A stretch of 64,000 nt of DNA from Streptomyces sp. NK08204 (GTDB lineage: Bacteria; Actinomycetota; Actinomycetes; Streptomycetales; Streptomycetaceae), in the NCBI RefSeq assembly GCF_020400585.1, contig NZ_JAINVF010000006.1, positions 307,628 to 371,627 of the forward strand, in the 5' to 3' direction. Both the position numbers and the translations under genes were made by a program. Below the pieces are notes generated by a model, which saw only the letters and a list, made by a program, of their open reading frames with translations, had not been told where the DNA came from and did no database searches. Below, piece by piece: positions 15,714 through 25,254 of the stretch. The first letter of the stretch is position 1. The number at the start of each line of letters is the position of its first letter.

Positions 15714-17219
15714 GTGGACATCCGCAAGACGAAAGACGGTTTGGTCCGGGGCCATCGGCCGGCCCCCGATATCGTGGCGTTCCTCGGTATTCCCTATGCC
15801 GCGGCGCCCTTCGGGATCAACCGTTTCAGAGAGCCGCGCCCGGTCCAGGCGTGGGAGGGTGTCCGTGAGTGCCAGGACTTCGGGCCGGTAGCCCCGCAGT
15901 CGGCGCGGCTTCCCGGGGCGCCGTCCTGGTCGCCCGGCGACGAGGACATCCTCACGCTGAACGTCTGGGCTCCGGCATCCGACAGTGGCCCGCTGCCGGT
16001 CCTGGTATGGATCCATGGTGGTGCCTACACCTTCGGATCTTCCGCGCAGCCGGACTTCGACGGCACCGCCCTGGCTGCTGCCGGGCTGGTGGTGGTGACC
16101 TTCAACTACAGGCTCGGTTTTGAAGGCTTCGGTCACATACCGCCCGGTGCCGAGCCGCCGTACCCGGAGAACCGGGGCTTGCTCGACCAGATCGCCGCGT
16201 TGCAGTGGGTGCGCGAGAACATCGCCGCCTTCGGTGGCGACCCGGCCAATGTCACGGTGGCGGGGCAGTCCTCCGGGGCAGCCTCGGCTGCCTGCCTGAT
16301 GGTGATGGACCGCGCACGCGGGCTGTTCCGCCGCGTTATCGCCCACAGCGTGGTCGGCCCTTGCTACTCCGTCGAGCTCGCAGCCGAGACCACCCGGAGG
16401 GTTGCTGCGGCGGCCGGCATCCCCGCCACCCCCACACACCTGACGGCCGCGCCCCCGCACGAACTGGTCGCGGCCGGCGATCGTGTCGTCGACAGCTACC
16501 GGCAAGATCCGGGTTCCGGACTCCGTCACTACAACCCTGTGATCTACGGTCCGGTCGCCGACGGAGACGTCCTGCCCGGCGATCCCCTGTCCGCGACGGC
16601 AGCCGGATCGCCACAGGAGGTGGACCTTCTGGTGTGCCACACCACCGAGGAGTACTGGCTGATGAACGCCGTCGGCAGCAGTGCCGACGTCACCACCGAG
16701 GAACAACTGGCCCGCCTCGCCCAGGATGTGCACTTCCCCGATGACCTGTTGCCGGGCTACCGGGAGCTGATGCCCGACGCCCCGGCCCTCGACGTCTGTC
16801 TTGCGATCCTCGGCGACCTGCTCTTCAGCGAGTACACCAGCCGGCTGGCAGAGCGGCACGCTCGAGCCGGTGGCCGAGCGTTCACGTCTTGCTTCGCCCG
16901 CCACCGCAAGGGCCCCGGGGGAGTCGTACGCGCCTGGCACTGCGCCGACATCCCCTTTGCCTTCGGCAACCTCACCCGTGAAAGTGTCGAGTTCCTCATC
17001 GGAGGTCCCCCCAGTACCGCAGACCATGAGCTGTCCCAGCGCATGATGGGAGCGTGGGTCAGCTTCGCCACCACCGGTGACCCCGGTTGGTCCCCCCTCG
17101 ACGGCCCGGCGACAACCCCCCATGTCTGGGCCACCGCAGACAGCACTGCTGCTGGGGCGCGGAACACCACGGCCCGTGCCTTGTGGCGCCACGCAGACTT
17201 CCCACCCCTTCGGCCCTGA
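15714..17219 (+). CDS. type-B carboxylesterase
   Basis: 501 residues of the carboxylesterase/lipase family. The N-terminus VRGHRPAPDIVAFLGIPYAAAP is typical, the oxyanion hole is WIHGG at about 99-103, and the nucleophile is GQS186SG, a variant of GESAG. The region GDPANVTVAGQSSGAASAACL and the acid/His region SCFARHRKGPG...AWHCADIPFAF complete the triad. No signal peptide is visible, so it is probably cytoplasmic. GTG 15714 follows GGAGAGGAAG. It starts 35 bases after the acetyltransferase gene and may be co-transcribed with it. Confidence 0.87.
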   Translation: MDIRKTKDGLVRGHRPAPDIVAFLGIPYAAAPFGINRFREPRPVQAWEGVRECQDFGPVAPQSARLPGAPSWSPGDEDILTLNVWAPASDSGPLPVLVWIHGGAYTFGSSAQPDFDGTALAAAGLVVVTFNYRLGFEGFGHIPPGAEPPYPENRGLLDQIAALQWVRENIAAFGGDPANVTVAGQSSGAASAACLMVMDRARGLFRRVIAHSVVGPCYSVELAAETTRRVAAAAGIPATPTHLTAAPPHELVAAGDRVVDSYRQDPGSGLRHYNPVIYGPVADGDVLPGDPLSATAAGSPQEVDLLVCHTTEEYWLMNAVGSSADVTTEEQLARLAQDVHFPDDLLPGYRELMPDAPALDVCLAILGDLLFSEYTSRLAERHARAGGRAFTSCFARHRKGPGGVVRAWHCADIPFAFGNLTRESVEFLIGGPPSTADHELSQRMMGAWVSFATTGDPGWSPLDGPATTPHVWATADSTAAGARNTTARALWRHADFPPLRP

Positions 17220-17272
17220 AGACCTGAAGACCTGAAGACCTGAAGACCTGACCTGAAGACCTGAAGACGTGA
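17215..17272. repeat. 8-bp tandem repeat (cctgaaga) over the esterase stop codon
   Basis: Four perfect cctgaaga units, one partial, two more perfect units and a diverged end. The first unit contains the esterase TGA stop, and every unit carries a TGA, so slippage cannot extend the protein. Confidence 0.9.
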
Positions 17273-18057
17273 GGTCCGGCCGCCGAGCGGGTTCCGCGCC
17301 CGAGATCATCCCACTGCCTCTGTTCCCTCACCTTGGCCGGACCCGAACAGGGCGTGGGGCGGGGCCAGGTCGGGTCGACGTCCGCATGTCGTCGTGGAGC
17401 GGCGAGAAGACGTCCACCGGCTCCGCCGCGACCGCCTCGGGCAGCACGGTCCGGCCGTCCGCACCCACCGCTTCAGCATCGAGCACCGCCGGCGCCTGCC
17501 GTACGCCCTTGCCGTCCGCCTCGGCGGCGGCCGCCCCGCCGGCCCCGGAGAGGCGAGCGCACTGACAGGTTCATCTCCCGGCAGGTCGCCTCGCCCGGGA
17601 CAGCGGCTCGAGTGCCCGCCCGGTGTCGCCGTCGCGCACCGGGACGATGTCCGCGAGCCGCGCCGGTCCTCGGCGTGCTCGGCCCGCTCTGCCCGAGAAG
17701 AGCGGTACGCCCTGGGATGCTCCCCGGTGTTGCGGTTCGTCTGCGCGATGCCTTCCATCGGCCGCGCGCGAGCAGCCACCGGGGCAGCGGGAACGCCCGG
17801 CGTTGCCGGGCGAGTCGCCGCCGCTCCACGGGGCCCACGCCGCCGCGGCGGTGTCCCCGGCCTGCCGGGTGACCGGTGACTCCCTTTCCAGGCCCGGCCG
17901 GCCTCCCGGACCCGGCCGACCGGCGGTGCCCAGCGGCGACGACGAGTCCGCGGCGGGCGGCTTCGCCCGGGCCGCGCGCCCGTTCGGCCTCGGCGCAGCC
18001 GCTCGGGTCCTGCGGCCGGCGCATCGGCCAGAGGACGTGTGCAGCATGCCGACACGT
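17273..18057. other. gene-free stretch with minus-strand coding relics
   Basis: No intact gene. On the minus strand several short protein-like pieces with strong third-position G/C occur in different frames: EHPRAYRSSRAERAEHAEDRR and then DIVPVRDGDTGRALEPLSRA (about 17750-17575), and LDAEAVGADGRTVLPEAVAA then EPVDVFSPLHDDM ending at a stop near 17330. They look like remnants of one or two frameshifted genes. I cannot assign a family; a DUF2252-like N-terminus crossed my mind but is not well supported. Confidence 0.35.
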
Positions 18058-18079
18058 GCCCTGGCCCGTGGGCCAGGGC
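18058..18079. terminator. perfect inverted repeat after AIM24 gene
   Basis: GCCCTGGCCC-GT-GGGCCAGGGC, 10-bp perfect arms, 75 bases beyond the AIM24 stop on the minus strand. Confidence 0.6.
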
Positions 18080-18153
18080 GTGGTCTGCTGAAGGTCAGGA
18101 GGCCGGGACGGTCGGGCGGGTTGCCTGTACGGTGCGGATCACCTCATGGCATG

Positions 18154-18831
18154 TCAGTGCTGCTGCGTCTTCTGCGGGGTGAGTTCGCTCGGCCGTACCA
18201 CGACGAAGCCCTCGCCCTGGAGCACCAACTGCACCGCCTCCCCGGAACCGCCGCGCAGCATCGAGCCGATGGACTGGGAGCGATGCAGCGAGGTCTGCAG
18301 ATGGGCGGTCCAGCCGACCACGGCGTCCGTGTCGACGTACACCGGGTGCTGCGCGGAGACCGGTATGACCAGCGGGTTGCCCTCGCAGATCAGCCCCAGT
18401 CGGCCCTGCCCGCTGAACACGCTGTTGAACAGGCCCCCGCCGGCGATGCCCGAGCCCTTCACGGTCTTGATGTCGTACGACAATGAGGCGTCGAAGCACA
18501 GCACGTTGCGACCGTTGACGGTGAACTGGTCGCCCGGCTCCACCTCGACGATGAAACAGTTCTGCGCCTCGTGCGCGAACCAGGCCTCGCCCTGCCCGCG
18601 CACCGCCATGAGGGGCAGCCCCTCGCCGGTGACCGCACGCTTGAGCATGCCGCCGACGCCCTGACCCTTGCGTTCGAACTGGAGGCTGCCGCGGTAGGCG
18701 ACCATCGCGCCCTGGCGGGCGTACATCTCACCGTTCACCGCGTACCTGATGCACTTGGCGTTCTCGACGGTCATGCCCGGCTCGACGGCGGGCTGCACCA
18801 CGTGCTGGCTGGAAAAGAGATCACCCTTCAT
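18154..18831 (-). CDS. AIM24 family protein (TRAP-like fold)
   Basis: 225 residues with the AIM24 pattern of repeated beta segments: YAVNGEMYARQGAMVAYRGSL, QGVGGMLKRAVTGEGLPLMAV, EAWFAHEAQNCFIVEVEPGD and GRLGLICEGNPLVIPV. Bacterial members adopt a trp-RNA-binding-attenuation-protein-like fold, and their role is unknown. It lies 38 bases behind the serine hydrolase on the same strand, so both may share a transcript. No convincing ribosome site precedes ATG 18831. Confidence 0.8.
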   Translation of the reverse strand: MKGDLFSSQHVVQPAVEPGMTVENAKCIRYAVNGEMYARQGAMVAYRGSLQFERKGQGVGGMLKRAVTGEGLPLMAVRGQGEAWFAHEAQNCFIVEVEPGDQFTVNGRNVLCFDASLSYDIKTVKGSGIAGGGLFNSVFSGQGRLGLICEGNPLVIPVSAQHPVYVDTDAVVGWTAHLQTSLHRSQSIGSMLRGGSGEAVQLVLQGEGFVVVRPSELTPQKTQQH

Positions 18832-18869
18832 ACGGGCATGGTGTCCCGGAGGCTTCCGTTCCGCCAAGA

Positions 18870-20383
<1,514 letters not shown>

Positions 20384-22165
20384 GTGCGTAGACCGCACAT
20401 ACGTACCCTGGCGGTCGCCGTCGCGGTGACGACCGCTGCCACCGGCCTGGCCGGCACGGCCTTCGCGGGTCCCTCCACGGGGGTGGAGAAGGTGGCCGCG
20501 TCCTCGGCCACGAACGCCTCGCTGCTGGTGGAGGCCGCCCGTACCGCGGCCGTCGACCACGCGTCTGCGACCGGCCTCGTCAAGGGTGACGAACTCGTCG
20601 CCCAGGACGTCATGATCGACCCCGAGGGTGCCCGGCACGTCCGGTTCGTCCGCACCCACGACGGGATGCCGGTCCTCGGCGGCGACCTCGTGGTCCACCT
20701 CGACCGGAACCTGGCCTACACGGGTGTCACCCGTGCGGCCGACCACTCCGTCAAGCCGGCCAGCACCAAGGCCAAGCTGAGCGCGAGCCAGGCCGAGGCC
20801 AAGGCCGCCCAGGTCGCCAAGGGCGACGCGGGTGACGCCCGCCTCGTCGTGGACGCCCGCGGTGCTGCCTCCGCCCTCGCCTACCAGGTGACGGTCACCG
20901 ACAACGGCGCCGCCAGCACCGTCGTCATCGACGCCCTCACCGGCAAGGTGCGCAGCAACACCCCCGTCGCGGACGAGTTCCTGTCGCCGAGGGTGCTCGA
21001 CACCCTGCGCAAGCGCGGCGAGACGATCGACCCGGCCACCGGCCTCGGCGGCTCCGGCCTGCTCGGCGCCACCACCCCGGCCCCCTCCGGCGTCACCTAC
21101 CCGACGACCGCGCACGGCACCGGCAAGACCCTGTTCGTGGGCAGCGTCGGCCTGACCACCACGGCGACGTCGGCCGGCCACTACCTGCTCAAGGACCCGA
21201 GCCGGTACGGCACCGAGACCCGCGACGCCAAGGGCAGCACCACGGAGAGCTTCAGCCGCGGCACGAAGTTCACCAACACCACCAACATCTGGGGCAACGG
21301 CACGACCTCCAGCCGCGCCAGCGCCGCCGCCGATGCCCAGTACGGCGTGACCAAGACCCTGGACTTCTACAAGGGGACCTTCGGTCGCAAGGGCATCCGC
21401 AACGACAGCAAGGCCGCCCACGCGATGGTCCACTGGGGCAACAAGGTCGCGAACGCCTTCTGGGACCCGACCTGCAACTGCATGCTGTACGGCGACGGCG
21501 ACGGCTCGATGTTCAAGAAGCCGCTCGTCGTGCTCGACGTCACCGGCCACGAGCTGACCCACGGTGTGGTCGAGGCGACCGCCAATCTGCAGCCGACGTA
21601 CGTCGACAACGACGGCAACCAGTACGGCGAGCCCGGCGCGCTGAACGAGTCCCTCGCGGACATCTTCGGCTCCAACGTCGAGTTCTACGCGAACAACGCG
21701 AAGGACACGCCGGACTTCCTGATCGGCGAGAAGCTCGGCCTGGAGCAGAAGTTCCTGCGCCGTCTGGACCACCCGTCGCTCGACAAGCTCGAGGGCACGA
21801 TCGACTACTGGTCCTCGGACACGTACTACACCGAGGTGCACGCCGGGTCCGGTGTCTCCTCGCACGCGTACTACCTCCTCGCCGAGGGCAGCGGCTCGAA
21901 GACGATCAACGGCGTGAACTACTACTCGCCGACGTACAACCACTCCACGGTCACCGGCATCGGCCGGGGCAAGGCGACCAAGATCTTCTACCGTGCGCTG
22001 ACCCGCTACATGGTCTCCACCACCGACTTCCACCAGGCGCGCATCGCGACGCTGAAGGCGGCCAAGGACCTGTACGGCTCGACCAGCACCGAGTACAAGA
22101 CGGTGAACAAGGCGTGGGCCGCGGTGAACGTCACCGCCGCCAACACGCCGGCCGACCGCCACTGA
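20384..22165 (+). CDS. secreted M4 (thermolysin-family) zinc metallopeptidase
   Basis: 593 residues made as a pre-pro-enzyme. The signal peptide (RTLAVAVAVTTAATGLAGTAFA) ends near 28. An FTP/PepSY-like propeptide (HVRFVRTHDGMPVLGGDLVV, then ALAYQVTVTDNG) runs to about 200. The catalytic domain has H389-ELT-H393, the third zinc ligand E422 in GALNESLADIFG, and the C-terminal ASSHAYYLLAEGS-type segment SGVSSHAYYLL. Between the HELTH helix and GALNES the loop PTYVDNDGNQYGEP is longer than in thermolysin. GTG 20384 follows GAAGGAACCC. It is a broad extracellular protease, probably for growth on protein. It is monocistronic, with a terminator downstream. Confidence 0.92.
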   Translation: MRRPHIRTLAVAVAVTTAATGLAGTAFAGPSTGVEKVAASSATNASLLVEAARTAAVDHASATGLVKGDELVAQDVMIDPEGARHVRFVRTHDGMPVLGGDLVVHLDRNLAYTGVTRAADHSVKPASTKAKLSASQAEAKAAQVAKGDAGDARLVVDARGAASALAYQVTVTDNGAASTVVIDALTGKVRSNTPVADEFLSPRVLDTLRKRGETIDPATGLGGSGLLGATTPAPSGVTYPTTAHGTGKTLFVGSVGLTTTATSAGHYLLKDPSRYGTETRDAKGSTTESFSRGTKFTNTTNIWGNGTTSSRASAAADAQYGVTKTLDFYKGTFGRKGIRNDSKAAHAMVHWGNKVANAFWDPTCNCMLYGDGDGSMFKKPLVVLDVTGHELTHGVVEATANLQPTYVDNDGNQYGEPGALNESLADIFGSNVEFYANNAKDTPDFLIGEKLGLEQKFLRRLDHPSLDKLEGTIDYWSSDTYYTEVHAGSGVSSHAYYLLAEGSGSKTINGVNYYSPTYNHSTVTGIGRGKATKIFYRALTRYMVSTTDFHQARIATLKAAKDLYGSTSTEYKTVNKAWAAVNVTAANTPADRH

Positions 22166-22192
22166 CGGACGGCCGCACACACCCGCACCACC

Positions 22193-22220
22193 GGATGCCC
22201 CGCCCCCGCGCGGGGCATCC
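22193..22220 (+). terminator. terminator of the metallopeptidase gene
   Basis: 11-bp perfect stem GGATGCCCCGC/GCGGGGCATCC with a 6-base loop, 28 bases after the stop. Confidence 0.8.
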
Positions 22221-22364
22221 GCATGTCCGGTCGCTTCCCGGGGTGCGCAGTCGCCGTGCCGGCGGGACCATGATCTGCGTGGGGTACGCAGCTGCGTCCC
22301 GGACGGCCCGCCGTCGCGGACCCGGCGCGCCCGTCGCACCGCGGGACCGACCGGTGACCGGCCG

Positions 22365-23585
22365 ATGACCGGCCGGTCGGCGCGCCTGCGCCGTCTTGCC
22401 GGAGTGGTGCTGACGTTCGTCGCCTGCCAGGCCGCCCCCGCGCAGGCGGCCGGCCGGATGCCCGAGGCCGTCACCCGGGCCGGCGGGGTGGTCACCTGGG
22501 CGGCGAGCGCCGACCGCATGGGCTTCGGGAGGGCCGGCCAGGGCTACCGGCTCGTCGTGCACACCAGCGTCGGTGGCACCGACCTGCGTGTGCACCTCTC
22601 CAACGTCTTCGGTGACCACCCGCTGACCCTGGACAGCGTCTACGCGGGCCTGCGCGGCCGGGGAGCCGCGCTGCGGCCGGGCAGCAACCGGCCCCTCAGC
22701 TTCGCCGGCAGGCGCACGATCACGATCCCGGCGGGCGCCGCCGTCTGGAGCGACCCGCTGTCCGGCCGGATCCCCGCCGACACCGACCTGGCCGTCAGCC
22801 TCCACACCCTCCGCGCGGAAGGCCCCGCCACCGGCCACCTGCTGGCCCTGCAGACGTCGTACACCGGCCGGGGCGACCACACGGCGGAGGACAGCGCCGC
22901 CGACTGGACGGGGACCACCGACTCCTGGTGGTACCTCGACGCCGTCACCGTACGACCGCCGCGAGCCGCCACCGGCGCCGTCGCCGCGCTCGGCGACTCG
23001 ATCACCGACGGCCTGGAGTCCACCATCGACCTGGACCACCGCTGGCCCGACTACCTCGCGAGGCGCCTGAGCACCTCCGGCGCGGCCCTCCAAGGCGTCG
23101 CCGACGAGGGGATCTCGGGCAACAAGGTGCTCTCCGACAGCGAGGGCCCCAGCGCGCTGCACCGGCTGGACCGGGACGTGCTCGCCCAGCCCGGGGTGCA
23201 CACCGTCCTCCTCTTCGAGGGGGTGAACGACATCAAGGCCCGTACCGGCGTCACCGCGCGGGATCTCATCGCCGGATACCGGCAGATCGCCCGCCGGGCG
23301 CACGCGGCCGGAAAGTGCGTGGTCGCCGGCACCCTGAGCCCGTTCAAGGGCTGGCAGGAATGGGATCCGGCCGCCGAGGCCGTACGCCGTGAGGTGAACC
23401 GGTTCCTCCGCACCAGCGGGGAGTTCGACGCCGTGGCCGACTTCGACCGCGTGCTGCGCATTCCGCACGACGGCGAGCGGCTGCTGCCCGCCCTCGACAG
23501 CGGCGACCATCTGCACCCGAACGACAGGGGCATGCGGGCCATCGCCGACGCCGTCGACCTCGGCCGCCTCGACTGCGCCCGCTGA
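22365..23585 (+). CDS. secreted SGNH/GDSL hydrolase
   Basis: 406 residues. A signal peptide (RRLAGVVLTFVACQAAPAQAA) is followed by an N-terminal beta domain (about 30-195) and an SGNH hydrolase domain with block I ALGDSITDG, block III GVNDIK and block V DHLHPNDRG, so the Ser, Gly, Asn and Asp-x-x-His residues are all in place. Such two-domain proteins are extracellular esterases or lipases acting on acyl esters of lipids or polysaccharides. ATG 22365 has no obvious ribosome site; the signal peptide makes the start credible. Confidence 0.87.
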   Translation: MTGRSARLRRLAGVVLTFVACQAAPAQAAGRMPEAVTRAGGVVTWAASADRMGFGRAGQGYRLVVHTSVGGTDLRVHLSNVFGDHPLTLDSVYAGLRGRGAALRPGSNRPLSFAGRRTITIPAGAAVWSDPLSGRIPADTDLAVSLHTLRAEGPATGHLLALQTSYTGRGDHTAEDSAADWTGTTDSWWYLDAVTVRPPRAATGAVAALGDSITDGLESTIDLDHRWPDYLARRLSTSGAALQGVADEGISGNKVLSDSEGPSALHRLDRDVLAQPGVHTVLLFEGVNDIKARTGVTARDLIAGYRQIARRAHAAGKCVVAGTLSPFKGWQEWDPAAEAVRREVNRFLRTSGEFDAVADFDRVLRIPHDGERLLPALDSGDHLHPNDRGMRAIADAVDLGRLDCAR

Positions 23586-23589
23586 AGAA

Positions 23590-23789
23590 TGAACCGGCCC
23601 TCGCCCGGCTCGCCGGTGTGCGGTCGCGGGCGCGGTCGCGTGCCGGGCGGGGGAGTCGTCGCAGCAGCCGATGTGCCCGCACCGCGCGCAGCGGCGGAGA
23701 CGGGAACCACCGGCCGCCGGTCACCTCGCACGCCACACAGCCGGTGCCGCTCGGCGGGACACCCGGTCGATGGCGTCGGCGTCGGTCAT
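23590..23789 (-). pseudogene. UBP-type zinc-finger protein, frameshifted relic
   Basis: A good start (ATG 23789 after GGAGGAGGCCGT) opens MTDADAID, but the family sequence then continues in other frames: PPSGTGCVACEVTGGRWF, then LRRCARCGHIGCCDDSPARH, then HTGEPGEGRFIL. Joined, these match the small actinobacterial UBP zinc-finger proteins (C-x2-C...C-x2-CGHIGCCD...H). At least three frameshifts occur in 200 bases and the C-terminus is missing, so it is a decayed gene and not a single sequencing slip. Confidence 0.75.
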
Positions 23790-23971
23790 ACGGCCTCCTC
23801 CGTGGATGTACCGACGGTCAGGGGTGCCTCGGCGGCCGGTGGCCCCGCAGTACCTGGAAGCGGGTGCCGCCGGGCACCGGGGGCGCGCACCGAGATGTCC
23901 GGCACGGGCCCGTCGAGATCCACGGACCACGAGACGGTCGGGACGGCCTTGTCGCGGCGGCTTTCACGCAT
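23786..23971 (-). CDS. unidentified small open frame coupled to the zinc-finger relic
   Basis: 61 residues from ATG 23971 (MRESRRDKAVPTVSWSVDLD...), with the stop overlapping the zinc-finger start as ATGA. The same frame is open to 24121, so this may be the 3' end of a larger lost gene. It has no recognisable domain or membrane span. The overlap suggests that an operon of two genes stood here; only fragments are left. Confidence 0.3.
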   Translation of the reverse strand: MRESRRDKAVPTVSWSVDLDGPVPDISVRAPGARRHPLPGTAGPPAAEAPLTVGTSTEEAV

Positions 23972-24056
23972 CCCGTTGCTCAGCCTGCGGGCCCCTGTCC
24001 GCCGAAGATCGTGCGCCGGCCGGCCGACGAGGTCGTCGTGAACGTGCGCGAGGGTG

Positions 24057-24077
24057 GCCCACAGGCCGATAGTGGGC
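24057..24077. promoter_or_regulatory. inverted repeat upstream of the universal stress protein gene
   Basis: GCCCAC-N9-GTGGGC (24057-24062 with 24072-24077), about 40 bases before the USP start. It is a plausible regulator site; the binding protein is unknown. Confidence 0.4.
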
Positions 24078-24114
24078 ACGGAACCACCAGTCGACACACC
24101 GAGGAGACCCGCGC

Positions 24115-24981
24115 ATGGCACGTCCGATCACGGCAGGAGTGGACGGTACGGAGGAGAGCCTGGCCGCGCTCCACTGGGCGGCCCGGGAGGCCGTACGGCG
24201 CGGGCTGCCCCTGTGTGTGGTGCACGCGTGGCGCTACGACGAGACGGTCGCCGCGGCGGACCGGGACACCCAGCAGGGGTGGGCCTCGGACGGTGTCACG
24301 CAGGCCGTGCACACCGTCCGCGAGCGGCATCCGGAGCTCTTGGTGAGCGTCGACGTGGTGGAGAGCGGCGCGGCGGAGGCACTGGACCGGGCGGCGGCGG
24401 ACGCCGAGATGCTGGTGCTCGGGTCGCGCGGGCACGGGCCGGTGATGGGTTTCCTGCTGGGCTCGGTCGGTCAGCAGGTGATCGCCACGGCGACCCGGCC
24501 GGTGGTCCTGGTGCGGGCAGGGGACCGGCCGGCGGCGGAGGTGGCCGGGCGGGATGTCGTCGTGGGAGAGCAGGGCGACCCGCAGGACAGCGCCGCCGCA
24601 CTGGAGTTCGCGTTCGAGACCGCCGCGGCACGCGGCGCCACCGTCCGGGCCGTCCGCGCCTGGACCCTGCCGCCGGTGTTCGCCTACAGCCCCGGCTCGA
24701 TGCAGCTCCTGGACGAGGCCGGGGGCCTCGAACCCTTCGAGAAGAAGGCGCTGTCCGAGGCGCTCCGGCCGTGGCGGGAGCGGTTCCCCGACGTGCCCGT
24801 GGCCGAGCACGTCGAGATGGGCAGCGCGGGCCAGGTGCTGCTGGCGCAGGCCGACGGCGCCCAGCTGGTGGTCGTCGGACGGCGGGCGCACCGTACGGCG
24901 GTGGGGGCACGGATCGGCTCGGTCGCGCACGGGGTGCTGCACCACGCCGAGTGCCCGGTGGCCGTCGTCCCGCACGACTGA
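24115..24981 (+). CDS. universal stress protein, tandem two-domain
   Basis: 288 residues with two Usp domains. The first starts ITAGVDGTEESLAALHWAAREA and has a full ATP-binding loop GSRGHGPVMGFLLGSVGQQV. The second (from about 145) ends in GRRAHRTAVGARIGSVAHGV, in which the glycine pattern is partly altered. Proteins of this type in actinobacteria respond to hypoxia, stress or stationary phase and bind ATP or cAMP. ATG 24115 follows GAGGAGACCCGCGC. Together with the adjacent terminal-oxidase gene it suggests a respiration or oxygen-stress neighbourhood. Confidence 0.9.
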   Translation: MARPITAGVDGTEESLAALHWAAREAVRRGLPLCVVHAWRYDETVAAADRDTQQGWASDGVTQAVHTVRERHPELLVSVDVVESGAAEALDRAAADAEMLVLGSRGHGPVMGFLLGSVGQQVIATATRPVVLVRAGDRPAAEVAGRDVVVGEQGDPQDSAAALEFAFETAAARGATVRAVRAWTLPPVFAYSPGSMQLLDEAGGLEPFEKKALSEALRPWRERFPDVPVAEHVEMGSAGQVLLAQADGAQLVVVGRRAHRTAVGARIGSVAHGVLHHAECPVAVVPHD

Positions 24982-25254
24982 GTCGGTCGGTTGCGGTGGG
25001 CTCCAGGGGCGTACGCGCCTCACGGGCAGGACGTTCTCGATGCAGTCCGCCACCGCGGCGTCGAACCCGGTGCGTGCCGGCCGCGCTCGGACAGGGCCGC
25101 TCCAGGCCCGCGTAGCGGGTGCCGATGTCGTGGCCGAAGTCCCCCGATCGGCCGTGTGTCGCAGAGCGCCGCTGGTCCGCGTGCGCCACCAGGATGGCGG
25201 ATGGCCCACACCGTTCCCGTGGGCGAACGGCGAGCAGTGGGAGACAGAGGTCTT
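24982..25254. other. gap with a minus-strand coding relic
   Basis: No intact gene. Minus-strand pieces in different frames look protein-like ([17 protein letters not shown], then [19 protein letters not shown]) with strong third-position G/C, consistent with a decayed gene I cannot name. Confidence 0.35.

Noticed and set aside
17575..17760. DUF2252 N-terminus in the minus-strand relic
   Set aside because: The DIVPVRDGD segment is only loosely similar and lacks the conserved YGRM continuation.
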